Position numbers and translations under genes: made by a program. A stretch of DNA of 64,000 nt, taken from positions 32,343-96,342 of the forward strand of contig SIAI01000011.1 in NCBI GenBank assembly GCA_009691855.1. The letters run 5' to 3'. Numbering within the stretch: position 1 is the first letter of the stretch; each line of letters opens with the position of its first letter. Origin of the DNA: Planctomycetota bacterium. Lineage in GTDB: Bacteria; Planctomycetota; UBA1135; GCA-002686595. The notes beneath the pieces are model-generated. The model worked only from the letters and a program-made list of their open reading frames with translations, had not been told where the DNA came from and ran no database searches. This document shows positions 1 through 8,157 of the stretch, in pieces.

Positions 1-1282
1 CCACGCCGGTCGGTCCCTCGCCGACCTCGATCGTCGGCGCCAGGCCGGCGCGCGCGCCGTTCTGGTCGAGCACGATCACGTTGTTCGAGCCCATGCCGCT
101 GACGTAGGCGCGCGTGCCGGCCGCGTTCCATACGATGCCGCGCGGATCGCCCAGCGACTTTGCGCGCTCGCTCTCGGGCAAGGTCGAACTGAGATAGTCG
201 AGGTGCGGGTTCAGGTCGTCGAGCGCGATCAAGCCGAGGTTGCTGGGCAGGAAGCTCGCCAGCTCAGCGCGCACGAAGGTGCCGTTGGCCTTGGGCTCGA
301 AGCGCCGGTCGTTGAGGGCCTCCGTGCCGACCACCGTGACCGCGCCCGAGGGGTGCACGGCCAGGGCCATGTTCAGGTTCATCAGCCCGTCGGCGTAGGT
401 CACCGCCAGGGTGGCGGCGTCGATCAGGGCCACGTCGTGGTCGAGCAGCGTCCAGCCAACCGGGCGCCCGGAGAGCGCCGCCTGCGCTCCGCTGACCAGC
501 GCCGTCCAGTCGCCGGCGTTGTCGTCGAGCCACTGCCCCGCGGCGTGCTGGCGCACTATCAGCGCCACCGGCGGCGGCGTGGGCAGCCCACCCGCAATGG
601 GCGGATCGAAGCCCGCGCCCGCGTTCGGCGGCGGATTCGCGCCCGCGTAGGGACCGGCCGGGTCGCTGACCACGTTGGGCGGAAAGCCGATGTTCATCAC
701 CGCGCCGCCACCCAACACCGTGGTGCGGTTGCCCGAGTCGAAGATCGCCGCGTACACGCTGCTGCCGTCCGCGCTCACCGCCAGCGCGCGCGGATCTTCG
801 CCCTGGAGCGCGACGCGCGTGGGCGCCGCGGCCAGGTTGGCGGGATCGAACACCAGCACCACGTTGGCCTGCGAGCAGGACACGAAGGCGCGCTGCGGCG
901 TCCCGGCGAAGACCACGTCGGCGGGCTCGTCATCGGTGTCGAGCGTGGCCACCACGTTCCCGGCCGCGAGGCTGACGATGTTGATGGAGTCGGAGACGTG
1001 GTTCACCACCCAGACCTCGTCGTTGGTGCGCGCCCGCACCGAGACGGGATCGAGCCCCACAGGGATCGCGGCGAGCGCGACCGGCGTCCCGCTGGTCAGA
1101 TCGAAGACCTCCAGGCGGTTGTCGGCCGTGTTGACCGCCAGCAGCCGGGTGCGATCGGCGGTCATGGCCAGGGGCGATACGTGCGGCGTCTCCCAGTTCA
1201 CGAGCGCGGTCTGGGCGCCGAGCGCGGAGCCCAGGGTGCAAACGAACAAGAGAACAGACGGCTTCAGGGGGATTCGGGCCAC
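1..1282 (-). CDS. secreted beta-propeller (YVTN-type) protein, C-terminus outside window
   Basis: The open frame starts at a GTG (1280-1282 on the complement) and runs off the left edge; 427 residues are visible. The N-terminus is a signal peptide (hydrophobic LLFVCTLGSALGA, then QTALVNW). The body has propeller-blade phrases typical of YVTN/surface-layer proteins: 'LLAVNTADNRLEVFD', 'VWVVNHVSDSINIV', 'AFVSCSQANVVLVFD', 'RAYVSGMGSNNVIVLD'. Such proteins are secreted, and many hold a c-type haem-like or binding domain further on, which cannot be seen here. No enzyme activity can be assigned. It is divergent from the zinc dehydrogenase at 1449, so the 166-bp gap should hold both promoters. Confidence 0.75.
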   Translation of the reverse strand, partial: MARIPLKPSVLLFVCTLGSALGAQTALVNWETPHVSPLAMTADRTRLLAVNTADNRLEVFDLTSGTPVALAAIPVGLDPVSVRARTNDEVWVVNHVSDSINIVSLAAGNVVATLDTDDEPADVVFAGTPQRAFVSCSQANVVLVFDPANLAAAPTRVALQGEDPRALAVSADGSSVYAAIFDSGNRTTVLGGGAVMNIGFPPNVVSDPAGPYAGANPPPNAGAGFDPPIAGGLPTPPPVALIVRQHAAGQWLDDNAGDWTALVSGAQAALSGRPVGWTLLDHDVALIDAATLAVTYADGLMNLNMALAVHPSGAVTVVGTEALNDRRFEPKANGTFVRAELASFLPSNLGLIALDDLNPHLDYLSSTLPESERAKSLGDPRGIVWNAAGTRAYVSGMGSNNVIVLDQNGARAGLAPTIEVGEGPTGV

Positions 1283-1448
1283 GCAAGCACTCCGGGGATG
1301 GAGACGGACGGGACGTCGGCGCGCTGCGCGGGCCAATCATCCCTATTCCAATCATCGCCGCGCGCCGGCCAAGCGCAAGTGAAGCTTGTGCGGCGCCCCG
1401 TACTGGTTGCAGCAAGGAGCTCGGCCGCCGCTACCCTGGGGCTCCCAG

Positions 1449-2489
1449 ATGCGCGCCCTAGCCTTCCACGCTCCTTTCTCGCTGCGCTGCGAATCCGTGC
1501 CCGAGCCGCGCCTCGAGGCCCCCACCGACGTCCTGCTGCGCGTGGACCTGGCGGCGATCTGCGGCTCGGATCTGCATGTCTACCGCGGGGTCGAGGCCGG
1601 CCTCGACGCGGGCACGGTCATGGGCCACGAATTCCTGGGCACGGTGATCGAGGCGGGTGCCGAGGTACGGCGCTGGAAGCCCGGCGCGCGCGTGGTGAGC
1701 CCCTTCAGCACCTCCTGCGGCGCGTGCTTCTTCTGTCGCCGCGCGCTGCCCAGCCGCTGCGAGATGGGGCAGCTGTTCGGCTGGGTCGAGCACGGTCGCG
1801 GCTTGCACGGTGGCCAGGCCGAGTACGTGCGCGTGCCGCTGGCCGACGCCACGCTGGTCGAGCTGCCGGCGGGGGTGCCCGAGGAGCAGGCGCTGCTCGC
1901 CGGCGACGTGCTCTCGACCGGCCTGTTCGCGGCCGAGAACGGCGGCGTGCAGCGCGACGACCTGGTGTGCGTCCTGGGCTGCGGTCCGGTCGGGCTCGCC
2001 GCCGTGATCGGCGCGCTCAGCCTGGGCGCACGCAGCGTGATCGCGGTCGACTCCGTGCCCGAGCGCCGCGCGCTGGCCGAACGCTTCGGGGCCCAGGCCG
2101 TCGATCTCGGTTCGGCCGAGGCGCGCGTGCGCGCGGCCAGCGAGCAGCGCGGCGCGGACGTGGTCCTGGAAGTCGTGGGCAGCCCGCAGGCGAGCGCGCT
2201 CGCCTACCAGCTGGTGCGCATCGGCGGCACGATCAGCGCGCCGGGCGTGCACAACGAGCCGACCTTCGCCTTCTCGCCCGGCAAGGTCTACGACAAGAAC
2301 CTGACCTACCGCGCCGGCCGCGCGCCGGCGCGTGCGTACATGGAGCGCGTGCTGGCGCGTCTCGCCTCGGGGGGACTCGACGTGGCCGCGCTGTTCTCGC
2401 ACCGCATGGCGCTGGAGGACGGCCCGCGCGGCTACGCGCTGTTCGACGAGAAGCGCGAGAACTGCACGAAGGTGCTGCTGAAGCCCTAG
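1449..2489 (+). CDS. zinc-dependent alcohol/polyol dehydrogenase (MDR family)
   Basis: 347-residue medium-chain dehydrogenase. The ATG at 1449 is preferred over an upstream frame extension because MRALAFHAP is the usual family N-terminus. Catalytic-zinc ligands C38 and H60-E61 (GHE) are present, the structural-zinc lobe has cysteines at 90, 93, 96 and 104, and the Rossmann glycine motif GCGPVG is at 177-182. Members oxidise secondary alcohols or sugar alcohols/acids with NAD(P)+. It lies tail-to-tail with a sugar ABC importer and near lactonase, dehydratase and Lut genes, so a step in deoxysugar oxidation is likely (inference). Substrate cannot be read from sequence. Confidence 0.88.
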   Translation: MRALAFHAPFSLRCESVPEPRLEAPTDVLLRVDLAAICGSDLHVYRGVEAGLDAGTVMGHEFLGTVIEAGAEVRRWKPGARVVSPFSTSCGACFFCRRALPSRCEMGQLFGWVEHGRGLHGGQAEYVRVPLADATLVELPAGVPEEQALLAGDVLSTGLFAAENGGVQRDDLVCVLGCGPVGLAAVIGALSLGARSVIAVDSVPERRALAERFGAQAVDLGSAEARVRAASEQRGADVVLEVVGSPQASALAYQLVRIGGTISAPGVHNEPTFAFSPGKVYDKNLTYRAGRAPARAYMERVLARLASGGLDVAALFSHRMALEDGPRGYALFDEKRENCTKVLLKP

Positions 2490-2494
2490 GTTGA

Positions 2495-2719
2495 GTGTCC
2501 ATGGACAAGGACCACGATCTGTGGCGATGCGTGCGCACGCCGGCCGGGGTGAACGCCATCGCTGCCCATGCGTCGTTTGCCGAGTCGCTCGACGACCGCC
2601 GCTCGTGGCGCCACATCTGGGAGTTGTGGCCGCTGTGGCCGCTGTTGCTGCTCGTCTGGCTCGTCGACGCTATTCGCCGCGCGCTCGCCAGCGATCGAGG
2701 GCCACGGCAGCGACGATGA
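2495..2719 (+). CDS. possible small tryptophan-rich single-span membrane protein
   Basis: 74-codon frame opening with GTG at 2495 (or ATG at 2501) directly after the dehydrogenase stop. It has one hydrophobic stretch rich in Trp and Leu (WPLWPLLLLVWLV, about residues 46-58) followed by a basic tail. The last 50 bases overlap the 3' end of the convergent permease gene, and no ribosome binding site is obvious. It could be a translationally coupled small membrane protein or chance coding in high-GC DNA. No family recognised. Confidence 0.2.
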   Translation: MSMDKDHDLWRCVRTPAGVNAIAAHASFAESLDDRRSWRHIWELWPLWPLLLLVWLVDAIRRALASDRGPRQRR

Positions 2720-3602
2720 TCACGCCGGTGACGAGCTCCTGCACCCAGTTGTCGAGGCCGAGTTTGGTGCAGCCGTTGTCCACCACGGTCATGATCAGCG
2801 CGCCGATCAGCGTGCCGCCGATCGAGCCCTCGCCGCCGGCCAGCGAGGCACCGCCGATCACCGCCGCGGCGATGGCCTTGAGCTCGTAGCCCTGGGCCGT
2901 GGTCGGATCGCCCATCGAGAGGTAGGCGAGCTGCAGCACCGCCGCCACGCCGGCGCAGGCGACGCCCAGCACGTACACGAGGAGCTTCGTGCGCTCGACC
3001 GGCACGCCGCACAGCCGCGCGGTCTCCTGGTTCGAGCCGATGGCGACGGCGTGACGCCCGAAGACCGTGCGCTGCAGCGCGAAGGCCGACAGCGCGGCCA
3101 GCACCACCAGGATCCACACGCCCGCCGGCAAGAAGCCGCGCCCGGCCAGCATCAGCTTCCCGATCCAGCCCAGCTCGCCCGGATAGATCGGTTGGTTGTC
3201 GCCCACGCCCTTCGCCAGACCGCGCAGCGCGCCCCACAGCCCCAGCGTGACGATGAAGGGCGACAGGCGCGCGCGATTGACCAGCGTGCCTATCAGCGCG
3301 CCGATCGCCGCGCCGCTGAGCAGCGCGCACAGCGCCGCCAGGCTCGCCCCGCCGCCCGCGCGCAGCACCAGCGCCGCCACCATCGTGCCCAGCGCGATGG
3401 TGGAACCGACCGAGAGGTCGATGCCGCCCAGCACGATGATCCACGTCGCGCCCAGCGCCGCCGTGCCGACGACCGCCGTCTGCAGCAGCATCAGCTCTTG
3501 ATTCGGCCACTGCGTGAAGGAGCGCCCACAGAGCAGCGCGAACAGCGTCCAGGTGGAGGCGAGGCCGAGCAGCGGACCGAGCGCGCGCAGCCAGGCCCTC
3601 AC
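2670..3602 (-). CDS. rbsC-like: sugar ABC transporter permease (RbsC/XylH type)
   Basis: 310-residue polytopic inner-membrane protein of the BPD_transp_2 family, the permease of ribose/xylose/rhamnose-type importers. The family signature GGIDLSVGS is at about residues 60-68, followed by alternating hydrophobic spans and the cytoplasmic coupling loop AIGSNQETARLCGVP. The GTG start overlaps the TGA of the ATPase gene (GTGA), so the two are probably translationally coupled. It forms a complete importer with the ATPase and binding-lipoprotein genes just upstream. Given the flanking lactonase and alpha-L-fucosidase, L-fucose or L-rhamnose is the likely cargo (inference). Confidence 0.93.
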   Translation of the reverse strand: MRAWLRALGPLLGLASTWTLFALLCGRSFTQWPNQELMLLQTAVVGTAALGATWIIVLGGIDLSVGSTIALGTMVAALVLRAGGGASLAALCALLSGAAIGALIGTLVNRARLSPFIVTLGLWGALRGLAKGVGDNQPIYPGELGWIGKLMLAGRGFLPAGVWILVVLAALSAFALQRTVFGRHAVAIGSNQETARLCGVPVERTKLLVYVLGVACAGVAAVLQLAYLSMGDPTTAQGYELKAIAAAVIGGASLAGGEGSIGGTLIGALIMTVVDNGCTKLGLDNWVQELVTGVIIVAAVALDRWRARGE

Positions 3603-5104
3603 GCACTCGCCCCCGTGGCCGCCAGCAGCAGCGCGTGCTCGTCCCACTGCGTCACCGGCCGCGCCGCGCCCAGCACGCCGCGCGTCATGACCGCGATGCG
3701 ATCGGCCACGCCCAGGAGTTCCGGCAGGTAGCTCGACACGAGCAGCACGGCTTTGCCCTCGCGCCGCGCGAGCGTGTCGATCCAGCGGTAGATCTCGGCC
3801 TTGGCGCCGACGTCCACGCCCCGCGTGGGCTCGTCGAGCAGCAGCAGGTCGACCTCGGCCGCCAATAGACGCGCGAGCGCGACCTTCTGCTGGTTGCCGC
3901 CCGAGAGCGCGCCCACCGCTTGCCGTGCCGACGCGCAGCGCACACCCAGGCGCTCGATCCACGGCGCGGCGCGACGCGCGAGCTCGCCTGGGTTCAGCAC
4001 GCCGCGGCGCGCGACGCGCGCGAGCATCGGCAGGGCGAGGTTCTCGGCCACGCTGCGCGCGAGTGCCAGACCCTCGCCCTTGCGATCCTCGGACAGAAAA
4101 CCGACGCCCGAGTGCCAGCGCGCGCGCGGCTGGCGCGGGCCCTCGAGCGCCAACATGCGCAACGCGCCCGTGCGCACGGGTGCGAGCCCGAACAGCGCGC
4201 GCAGGAGCTCGGTGCGCCCGGCCCCGATCAGGCCCGCGATCCCGAGCACCTCGCCACGCCGCAGTTCGAGCGAGGCGTCGAGCGGCAGGCGCGCGCCGGC
4301 GAGCCGCTCCAGACGCAGCACGACCTCGCCCGGGACGCTCGGCGAGCGCGGGTAGAGCTCCCCCACCTCGCGCCCGGCCATGCGCCGCACCAGCGAAGCC
4401 TGCGTCTCGCTCGCGAGCTCCCCGCTCGCCACGCTGACACCGTCGCGCAGCACGGTGAAGCGCGTGGCGAGCGCGAAGACCTCCTCGAGTACGTGCGAGA
4501 TGTACAGCACGCTCACGCCGCGCGCGGCCAGGGCACGGATGCGCGTGAAGAGGTGCGCCACGTCGGCACGAGCGAGGCTCGAGGTGGGCTCGTCGAGGAT
4601 CAGCAGCCGCGTCTCGAGCGCCAGCGCGCGCGCGATCTCGACCAGCTGGCGGTCGGCCAGTGGCAGCTCGCCCACGCGGCGCGCTGGGTCGAGCTCGGCG
4701 CGTCCGACCTGCGCCAGCGCCGCGCGCGCGCGCGCATGCAGGGCCGGGCGATCGAGCAGCACGCCACGGCGCGGCTCGTTGCCGAGGCACACGTTCTCGG
4801 CCACGCTGAGGTGCGGCGCGAGCGCCAGCTCCTGGTGGATCAGGACCACGCCCGCGGCGCGCGCGTCGTGCGGCGTGCGCGGCGCGTAGGGCCGGCCGTC
4901 GAGCGCCATCGTTCCCGCGTCGCTGGCCAGCGCGCCGGCCAGGATGCGCATCAGCGTCGACTTGCCGGCGCCGTTCTCGCCTAGCACGGCGTGCACCTCG
5001 CCCGGCGCGACCTCCAGCGCCACGTCGCCCAGCGCGCGCGTCTCGCCGAAGCGCTTCGCGACCGCGCGCAGCGCGAGGCGCGGCGCCGCTCCAGCGGCGC
5101 TCAT
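3599..5104 (-). CDS. rbsA-like: sugar ABC transporter ATP-binding protein (RbsA type, duplicated NBD)
   Basis: 501 residues, the usual length of RbsA/MglA/XylG proteins with two fused nucleotide-binding domains. First NBD: Walker A GENGAGKST at 42-50 and a Walker B region LLILDEPTSSL. Second NBD: degenerate Walker A GLIGAGRTEL (typical of this family), signature LSGGNQQK and LLLLDEPTRGVDVGAK. The ATG at 5104 overlaps the stop of the binding-protein gene (ATGA). It hydrolyses ATP at the inner membrane to drive the permease encoded next in the operon. Confidence 0.95.
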   Translation of the reverse strand: MSAAGAAPRLALRAVAKRFGETRALGDVALEVAPGEVHAVLGENGAGKSTLMRILAGALASDAGTMALDGRPYAPRTPHDARAAGVVLIHQELALAPHLSVAENVCLGNEPRRGVLLDRPALHARARAALAQVGRAELDPARRVGELPLADRQLVEIARALALETRLLILDEPTSSLARADVAHLFTRIRALAARGVSVLYISHVLEEVFALATRFTVLRDGVSVASGELASETQASLVRRMAGREVGELYPRSPSVPGEVVLRLERLAGARLPLDASLELRRGEVLGIAGLIGAGRTELLRALFGLAPVRTGALRMLALEGPRQPRARWHSGVGFLSEDRKGEGLALARSVAENLALPMLARVARRGVLNPGELARRAAPWIERLGVRCASARQAVGALSGGNQQKVALARLLAAEVDLLLLDEPTRGVDVGAKAEIYRWIDTLARREGKAVLLVSSYLPELLGVADRIAVMTRGVLGAARPVTQWDEHALLLAATGASA

Positions 5105-6060
5105 TCGAGCAGCGCAGCCACGCTCGGGTCGCCCATGTTCTCGCGCGTGACCAGCACAGCGCCCGTGTCGATCGCGGGCGGCACGCGCTCGCCGCGCAGG
5201 GCCGCGGCCGCCGTGCTCACCGCCAGCTGGCCCATGCGTTTCGGGTCCTGCACCACCAGCGCGTCGATCTTGCCCGCCCGCAGGCCCGCGACCAGCGGCG
5301 GCGAGGCGTCGAAGCCGACGAACTTCAGCTTGCCGGCCAGGTCCATCTGCTCGAGCGCCAGCAGCATCCCGCTGCTGGCCGACTCGTTCGAGCAGAAGAC
5401 CCCCTGCGCCTCGCGCAGCGCGTCGAGCAGGTTGAGCGCGCTGGTCTTGGCCTCGCCCAGGGTCGCGCCGGCGTAGCGGTTGTCCACCGTGACCTCGAGC
5501 CCGCCAGCCTTGGCCGCGGCCAGGAAGCCGGCCTCGCGCTCTTCGGTCGAAGCCGAGCCCACGTTGTAGCGCAGCAGCACGACCTTGCCTTTCCCGCCCA
5601 GGAGCTTGACCAGCTGCTCGCCGCCGAGCTTGCCTCCGGCGGTGTTGTTGGTGGCCACGAAGCTGGCGAAGTCCGCGCCCGCCACGCCATCGAGGGCCGA
5701 ATCGAAGATCACCACCGGGATCTTCTGCGCCTTGGCCTGGGCCACCACCGGGGCGAGGGCCGTGTGATCGAGCGGGGCCAGGCACAGCGCGTCGATGCCC
5801 GCGCCCAGGAACTGCTGCACCAGCGCGATCTGCTGCGCGCGGTCGTTCTCCTGCAGCGGGCCCTTGAAGAGCATCTCGACGTTGGCCTCGGCCGCGCCGA
5901 CGCGCGCACCCTTCTCGACCGTCTGCCAGAAGATGTGCGTCGTGCCCTTGGGGATCACGGCGATGCGCGGCTTGGCTCCCGGGGCCTTGCTGCTCTCCTG
6001 CGTGCAGGCGAGCGAGAGGAACGGCGCGAGACACAGCGCCAGGCGAGCGAACGGCTTCAT
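5101..6060 (-). CDS. rbsB-like: sugar ABC transporter substrate-binding lipoprotein (RbsB type)
   Basis: 319 residues. The signal peptide ends in a lipobox LSLAC with lipid-attachment Cys at 19. The mature part is a type-I periplasmic binding protein (Peripla_BP_4): 'PRIAVIPKGTTHIFW' opens the first lobe, 'IPVVIFDSAL' is the family's sugar-site strand, and 'KLKFVGFDASP' is in the second lobe. It is first gene of a three-gene importer operon read leftwards. The 82-bp gap to the divergent lactonase gene should contain the operon promoter. Ligand is inferred from the context only. Confidence 0.93.
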   Translation of the reverse strand: MKPFARLALCLAPFLSLACTQESSKAPGAKPRIAVIPKGTTHIFWQTVEKGARVGAAEANVEMLFKGPLQENDRAQQIALVQQFLGAGIDALCLAPLDHTALAPVVAQAKAQKIPVVIFDSALDGVAGADFASFVATNNTAGGKLGGEQLVKLLGGKGKVVLLRYNVGSASTEEREAGFLAAAKAGGLEVTVDNRYAGATLGEAKTSALNLLDALREAQGVFCSNESASSGMLLALEQMDLAGKLKFVGFDASPPLVAGLRAGKIDALVVQDPKRMGQLAVSTAAAALRGERVPPAIDTGAVLVTRENMGDPSVAALLE

Positions 6061-6142
6061 GCAGGGGGCTCTCCGCGAACGGACAAGGCAGAGAATAGCC
6101 CCTTGCGAGCGCTCGTGGCCAGCGGAGAGAATCGCGCGCCCC

Positions 6143-6973
6143 GTGCGCCTCGACGCCCATCAGCACTTCTGGCGCTACTCGGCCGCGGAGTATGGCTGGA
6201 TCGGCGAGCGCATGGAGCGCATCCGGCGCGACTTCCTGCCGGCGGACCTGGAGCCCGAGTTGCGCCGCGCCGGGCTGGAGGGCTGCATCGCCGTGCAGGC
6301 GCGCTCCAGCCGCGCCGAGACGGAGTTCCTGCTCGATCTCGCGCGCGCGAACCCGTTCGTGAAGGGCGTGGTCGGCTGGACCGACCTGTGCGCGCCCGGG
6401 GTCGAGCGCGAACTCGCGCGCCTGACGCGCGAACCGCTCCTCAAGGGCCTGCGCCACGTCGTGCAGGACGAGCCCGACGAGGGCTTCCTGCTGCGCGCGG
6501 ACTTCCGGCGCGGCGTGCGCGCGCTCGCGCGCCACGAACTCGTCTACGAGATCCTGGTGTACTCGCGCCACCTGCCCCTGGTCGGCGAGTTCGTCGCCCG
6601 CCACGCCGTGCCGCTGGTGCTCGACCACCTGGGCAAGCCGCGCATCGCCGAGCGCGAGCGCGCGAGCTGGGAGCAGCCCTTCCGTGCGCTGGGCGCCTTC
6701 CCCCATGTCGCCTGCAAGCTCTCCGGGCTCGTCACCGAGGCCACCTGGAACGAGTGGACGCCCGACGACCTGCGCTTCTACCTCGACGTCGCGCTGGAGA
6801 CTTTCGGCGAGGATCGGCTCCTGTTCGGCTCGGACTGGCCGGTGTGCCTGCTGGCCGCGCGCGACTACGGCCAGGTGTTCGCGCTGGTGGACGACTGGGC
6901 CGCTCGTCTGGGGACGAGCGCGCGTGCGAAGCTGTTCGGCCTCAACGCCGCGCGTATCTACTGCATCCCATGA
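6143..6973 (+). CDS. amidohydrolase, L-fucono-/L-rhamnono-lactonase family
   Basis: 276-residue TIM-barrel amidohydrolase (Amidohydro_2, COG3618). The GTG at 6143 places the metal-binding H-x-H (DAHQHFW, His 6 and 8) at the very N-terminus as in the family. Further metal/active-site strands are 'LVLDHLGKPRI' and 'LLFGSDWPVC' with its Asp. COG3618 enzymes open L-fucono-, L-rhamnono- or related sugar lactones to the aldonic acid. The stop overlaps the start of the next gene (ATGA). With a nearby alpha-L-fucosidase and FAH-type hydrolase, L-fuconolactone is the favoured substrate (inference); L-rhamnonolactone is the main alternative. Confidence 0.88.
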   Translation: MRLDAHQHFWRYSAAEYGWIGERMERIRRDFLPADLEPELRRAGLEGCIAVQARSSRAETEFLLDLARANPFVKGVVGWTDLCAPGVERELARLTREPLLKGLRHVVQDEPDEGFLLRADFRRGVRALARHELVYEILVYSRHLPLVGEFVARHAVPLVLDHLGKPRIAERERASWEQPFRALGAFPHVACKLSGLVTEATWNEWTPDDLRFYLDVALETFGEDRLLFGSDWPVCLLAARDYGQVFALVDDWAARLGTSARAKLFGLNAARIYCIP

Positions 6974-7941
6974 AGCAAACCTACTTCGTCACCGGCGCAC
7001 TGGGCTGCATCGGCGCCTGGGTCGTCAAGCAACTGCTCGAGCGCGGCGACGTGCCGGTCGTGTTCGACTTGGGCGGCGATCCGCGCCGCATCCGCGACCT
7101 GCTCGGCGAGGCCGGCCTGGCGAAGGTGCGCTTCGTGCAGGGCGACATCACCGAGCTCGAGAGCGTGAAGCGCGCCGTGCTCGAGGCCAAGCCCCACGCG
7201 CTCGTGCACCTCGCCGGGCTGCAAGTGCCCTTCTGCAAGGCCGATCCGGCGCTGGGCGCGCGCGTGAATGTGCTGGGCACGATCCACGTCTTCGAGGCCG
7301 CGCTCGCGGCGGGCCTCGCGCGCGTCGTGTACGCGAGCTCCGCCGCCGTGCTCGGCCCCTCGGAGGACGACGAGCACCCCGCCGACGAGCACGCGCCCTG
7401 CGAGCCGGTCACGCACTACGGTGTCTACAAGCGCGCCAACGAGGGCACGGCGCGCATCTACTGGCTCGACAAGAAACTCTCCAGCGTTGGGCTGCGCCCG
7501 CTCACCGTCTACGGCGTCGGCCGCGACCAGGGCCTGACCTCGGGCCCGACCAGCGCGATGAAGGCCGCCGTGCTCGGCCGCCCGTTCCACATCGGCTTCA
7601 GCGGCCCCACCGACTTCCACTACGTGGCCGACACCGCCGCCGCGTTCCTGGCCTGTGCCGACCGCGGCCCGGCGGGCGCGCACGTCTTCAACCTGCACGG
7701 CGACACGCTCGACGTCGCCGAGTTCGTGCGCGCGATCGAGGCCGAGCTGCCCGCCGCGCGCGGCACGCTCACCCACGGCGGCCCGCGCATCCCGATCCCG
7801 CCGCGACTCGACGGCAGCGCCATCGACGAGGCCGTGCCCGGGCTCGTGCACACCAGCGTGGCGAGCGGCGTGCGCGAGACGCTCGCGCGCTTGCGCGTCC
7901 TGGCCGAGCGCGGCGCGCTAGACGCGCGGGATCTCGCCTGA
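6970..7941 (+). CDS. NAD-dependent epimerase/dehydratase-family protein (extended SDR)
   Basis: 323 residues. The NAD-binding motif G-x-x-G-x-x-G is at 9-15, the active-site serines are in YASSAAV (121-127), and the catalytic Y-x-x-x-K is at 150-154. Extended SDRs include nucleotide-sugar epimerases and also aldose or uronate 1-dehydrogenases. Because the ATG overlaps the stop of the lactonase, a role as the sugar 1-dehydrogenase that makes the lactone, or as a later oxidation step, is plausible (inference). It ends just before a palindromic mobile element at 7985. Confidence 0.85.
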   Translation: MKQTYFVTGALGCIGAWVVKQLLERGDVPVVFDLGGDPRRIRDLLGEAGLAKVRFVQGDITELESVKRAVLEAKPHALVHLAGLQVPFCKADPALGARVNVLGTIHVFEAALAAGLARVVYASSAAVLGPSEDDEHPADEHAPCEPVTHYGVYKRANEGTARIYWLDKKLSSVGLRPLTVYGVGRDQGLTSGPTSAMKAAVLGRPFHIGFSGPTDFHYVADTAAAFLACADRGPAGAHVFNLHGDTLDVAEFVRAIEAELPAARGTLTHGGPRIPIPPRLDGSAIDEAVPGLVHTSVASGVRETLARLRVLAERGALDARDLA

Positions 7942-7984
7942 CGGAAACGTGGGTGCCCGCGCCACCCGGGACGCGGGCATCTCG

Positions 7985-8152
7985 CTAGTGTTCCTTCCCC
8001 GCAGTAGCGCCAACAAGGCGCCATGATGGATCGTCGCTGGCCAGGCGCGCCGCCGACGCGTATTCGCTGCAATACTAGGGAGGAGGCGCAACGCCGCCAG
8101 CGGCGATTCAGTGCGGCGGATTGTTGGCGCTACTTCGGGGCAGGGACACTGG
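7985..8152. mobile_element. MITE-like palindromic element, copy A
   Basis: 168-bp non-coding element beginning CTAGTGTTCCTTCCCC and ending GGGGCAGGGACACTGG. Its ends form inverted repeats matching at about 28 of 32 positions, and the pairing continues inward (GGATCGTCGCTGGC against GAATCGCCGCTGGC) to a centre near TATTCGCTGCAATA. A second copy, inverted and about 92% identical by hand alignment, is at 60563-60729. It sits between two convergent genes and could act as a bidirectional terminator. No transposase inside; mobilisation in trans is inferred. Confidence 0.8.
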
Positions 8153-8157
8153 GCCGC

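Noticed and set aside
203..2494. Very long open frame (763 codons) spanning the propeller and dehydrogenase genes
   Set aside because: Arg/Ala/Gly-rich nonsense translation crossing two real genes on opposite strands; a product of high GC that removes stop codons.
3599..6706. Extension of the ABC ATPase frame far upstream (1035 codons)
   Set aside because: The upstream part overlaps the binding-protein gene in another frame; the true ATPase start is the ATG at 5104 with an ATGA overlap.
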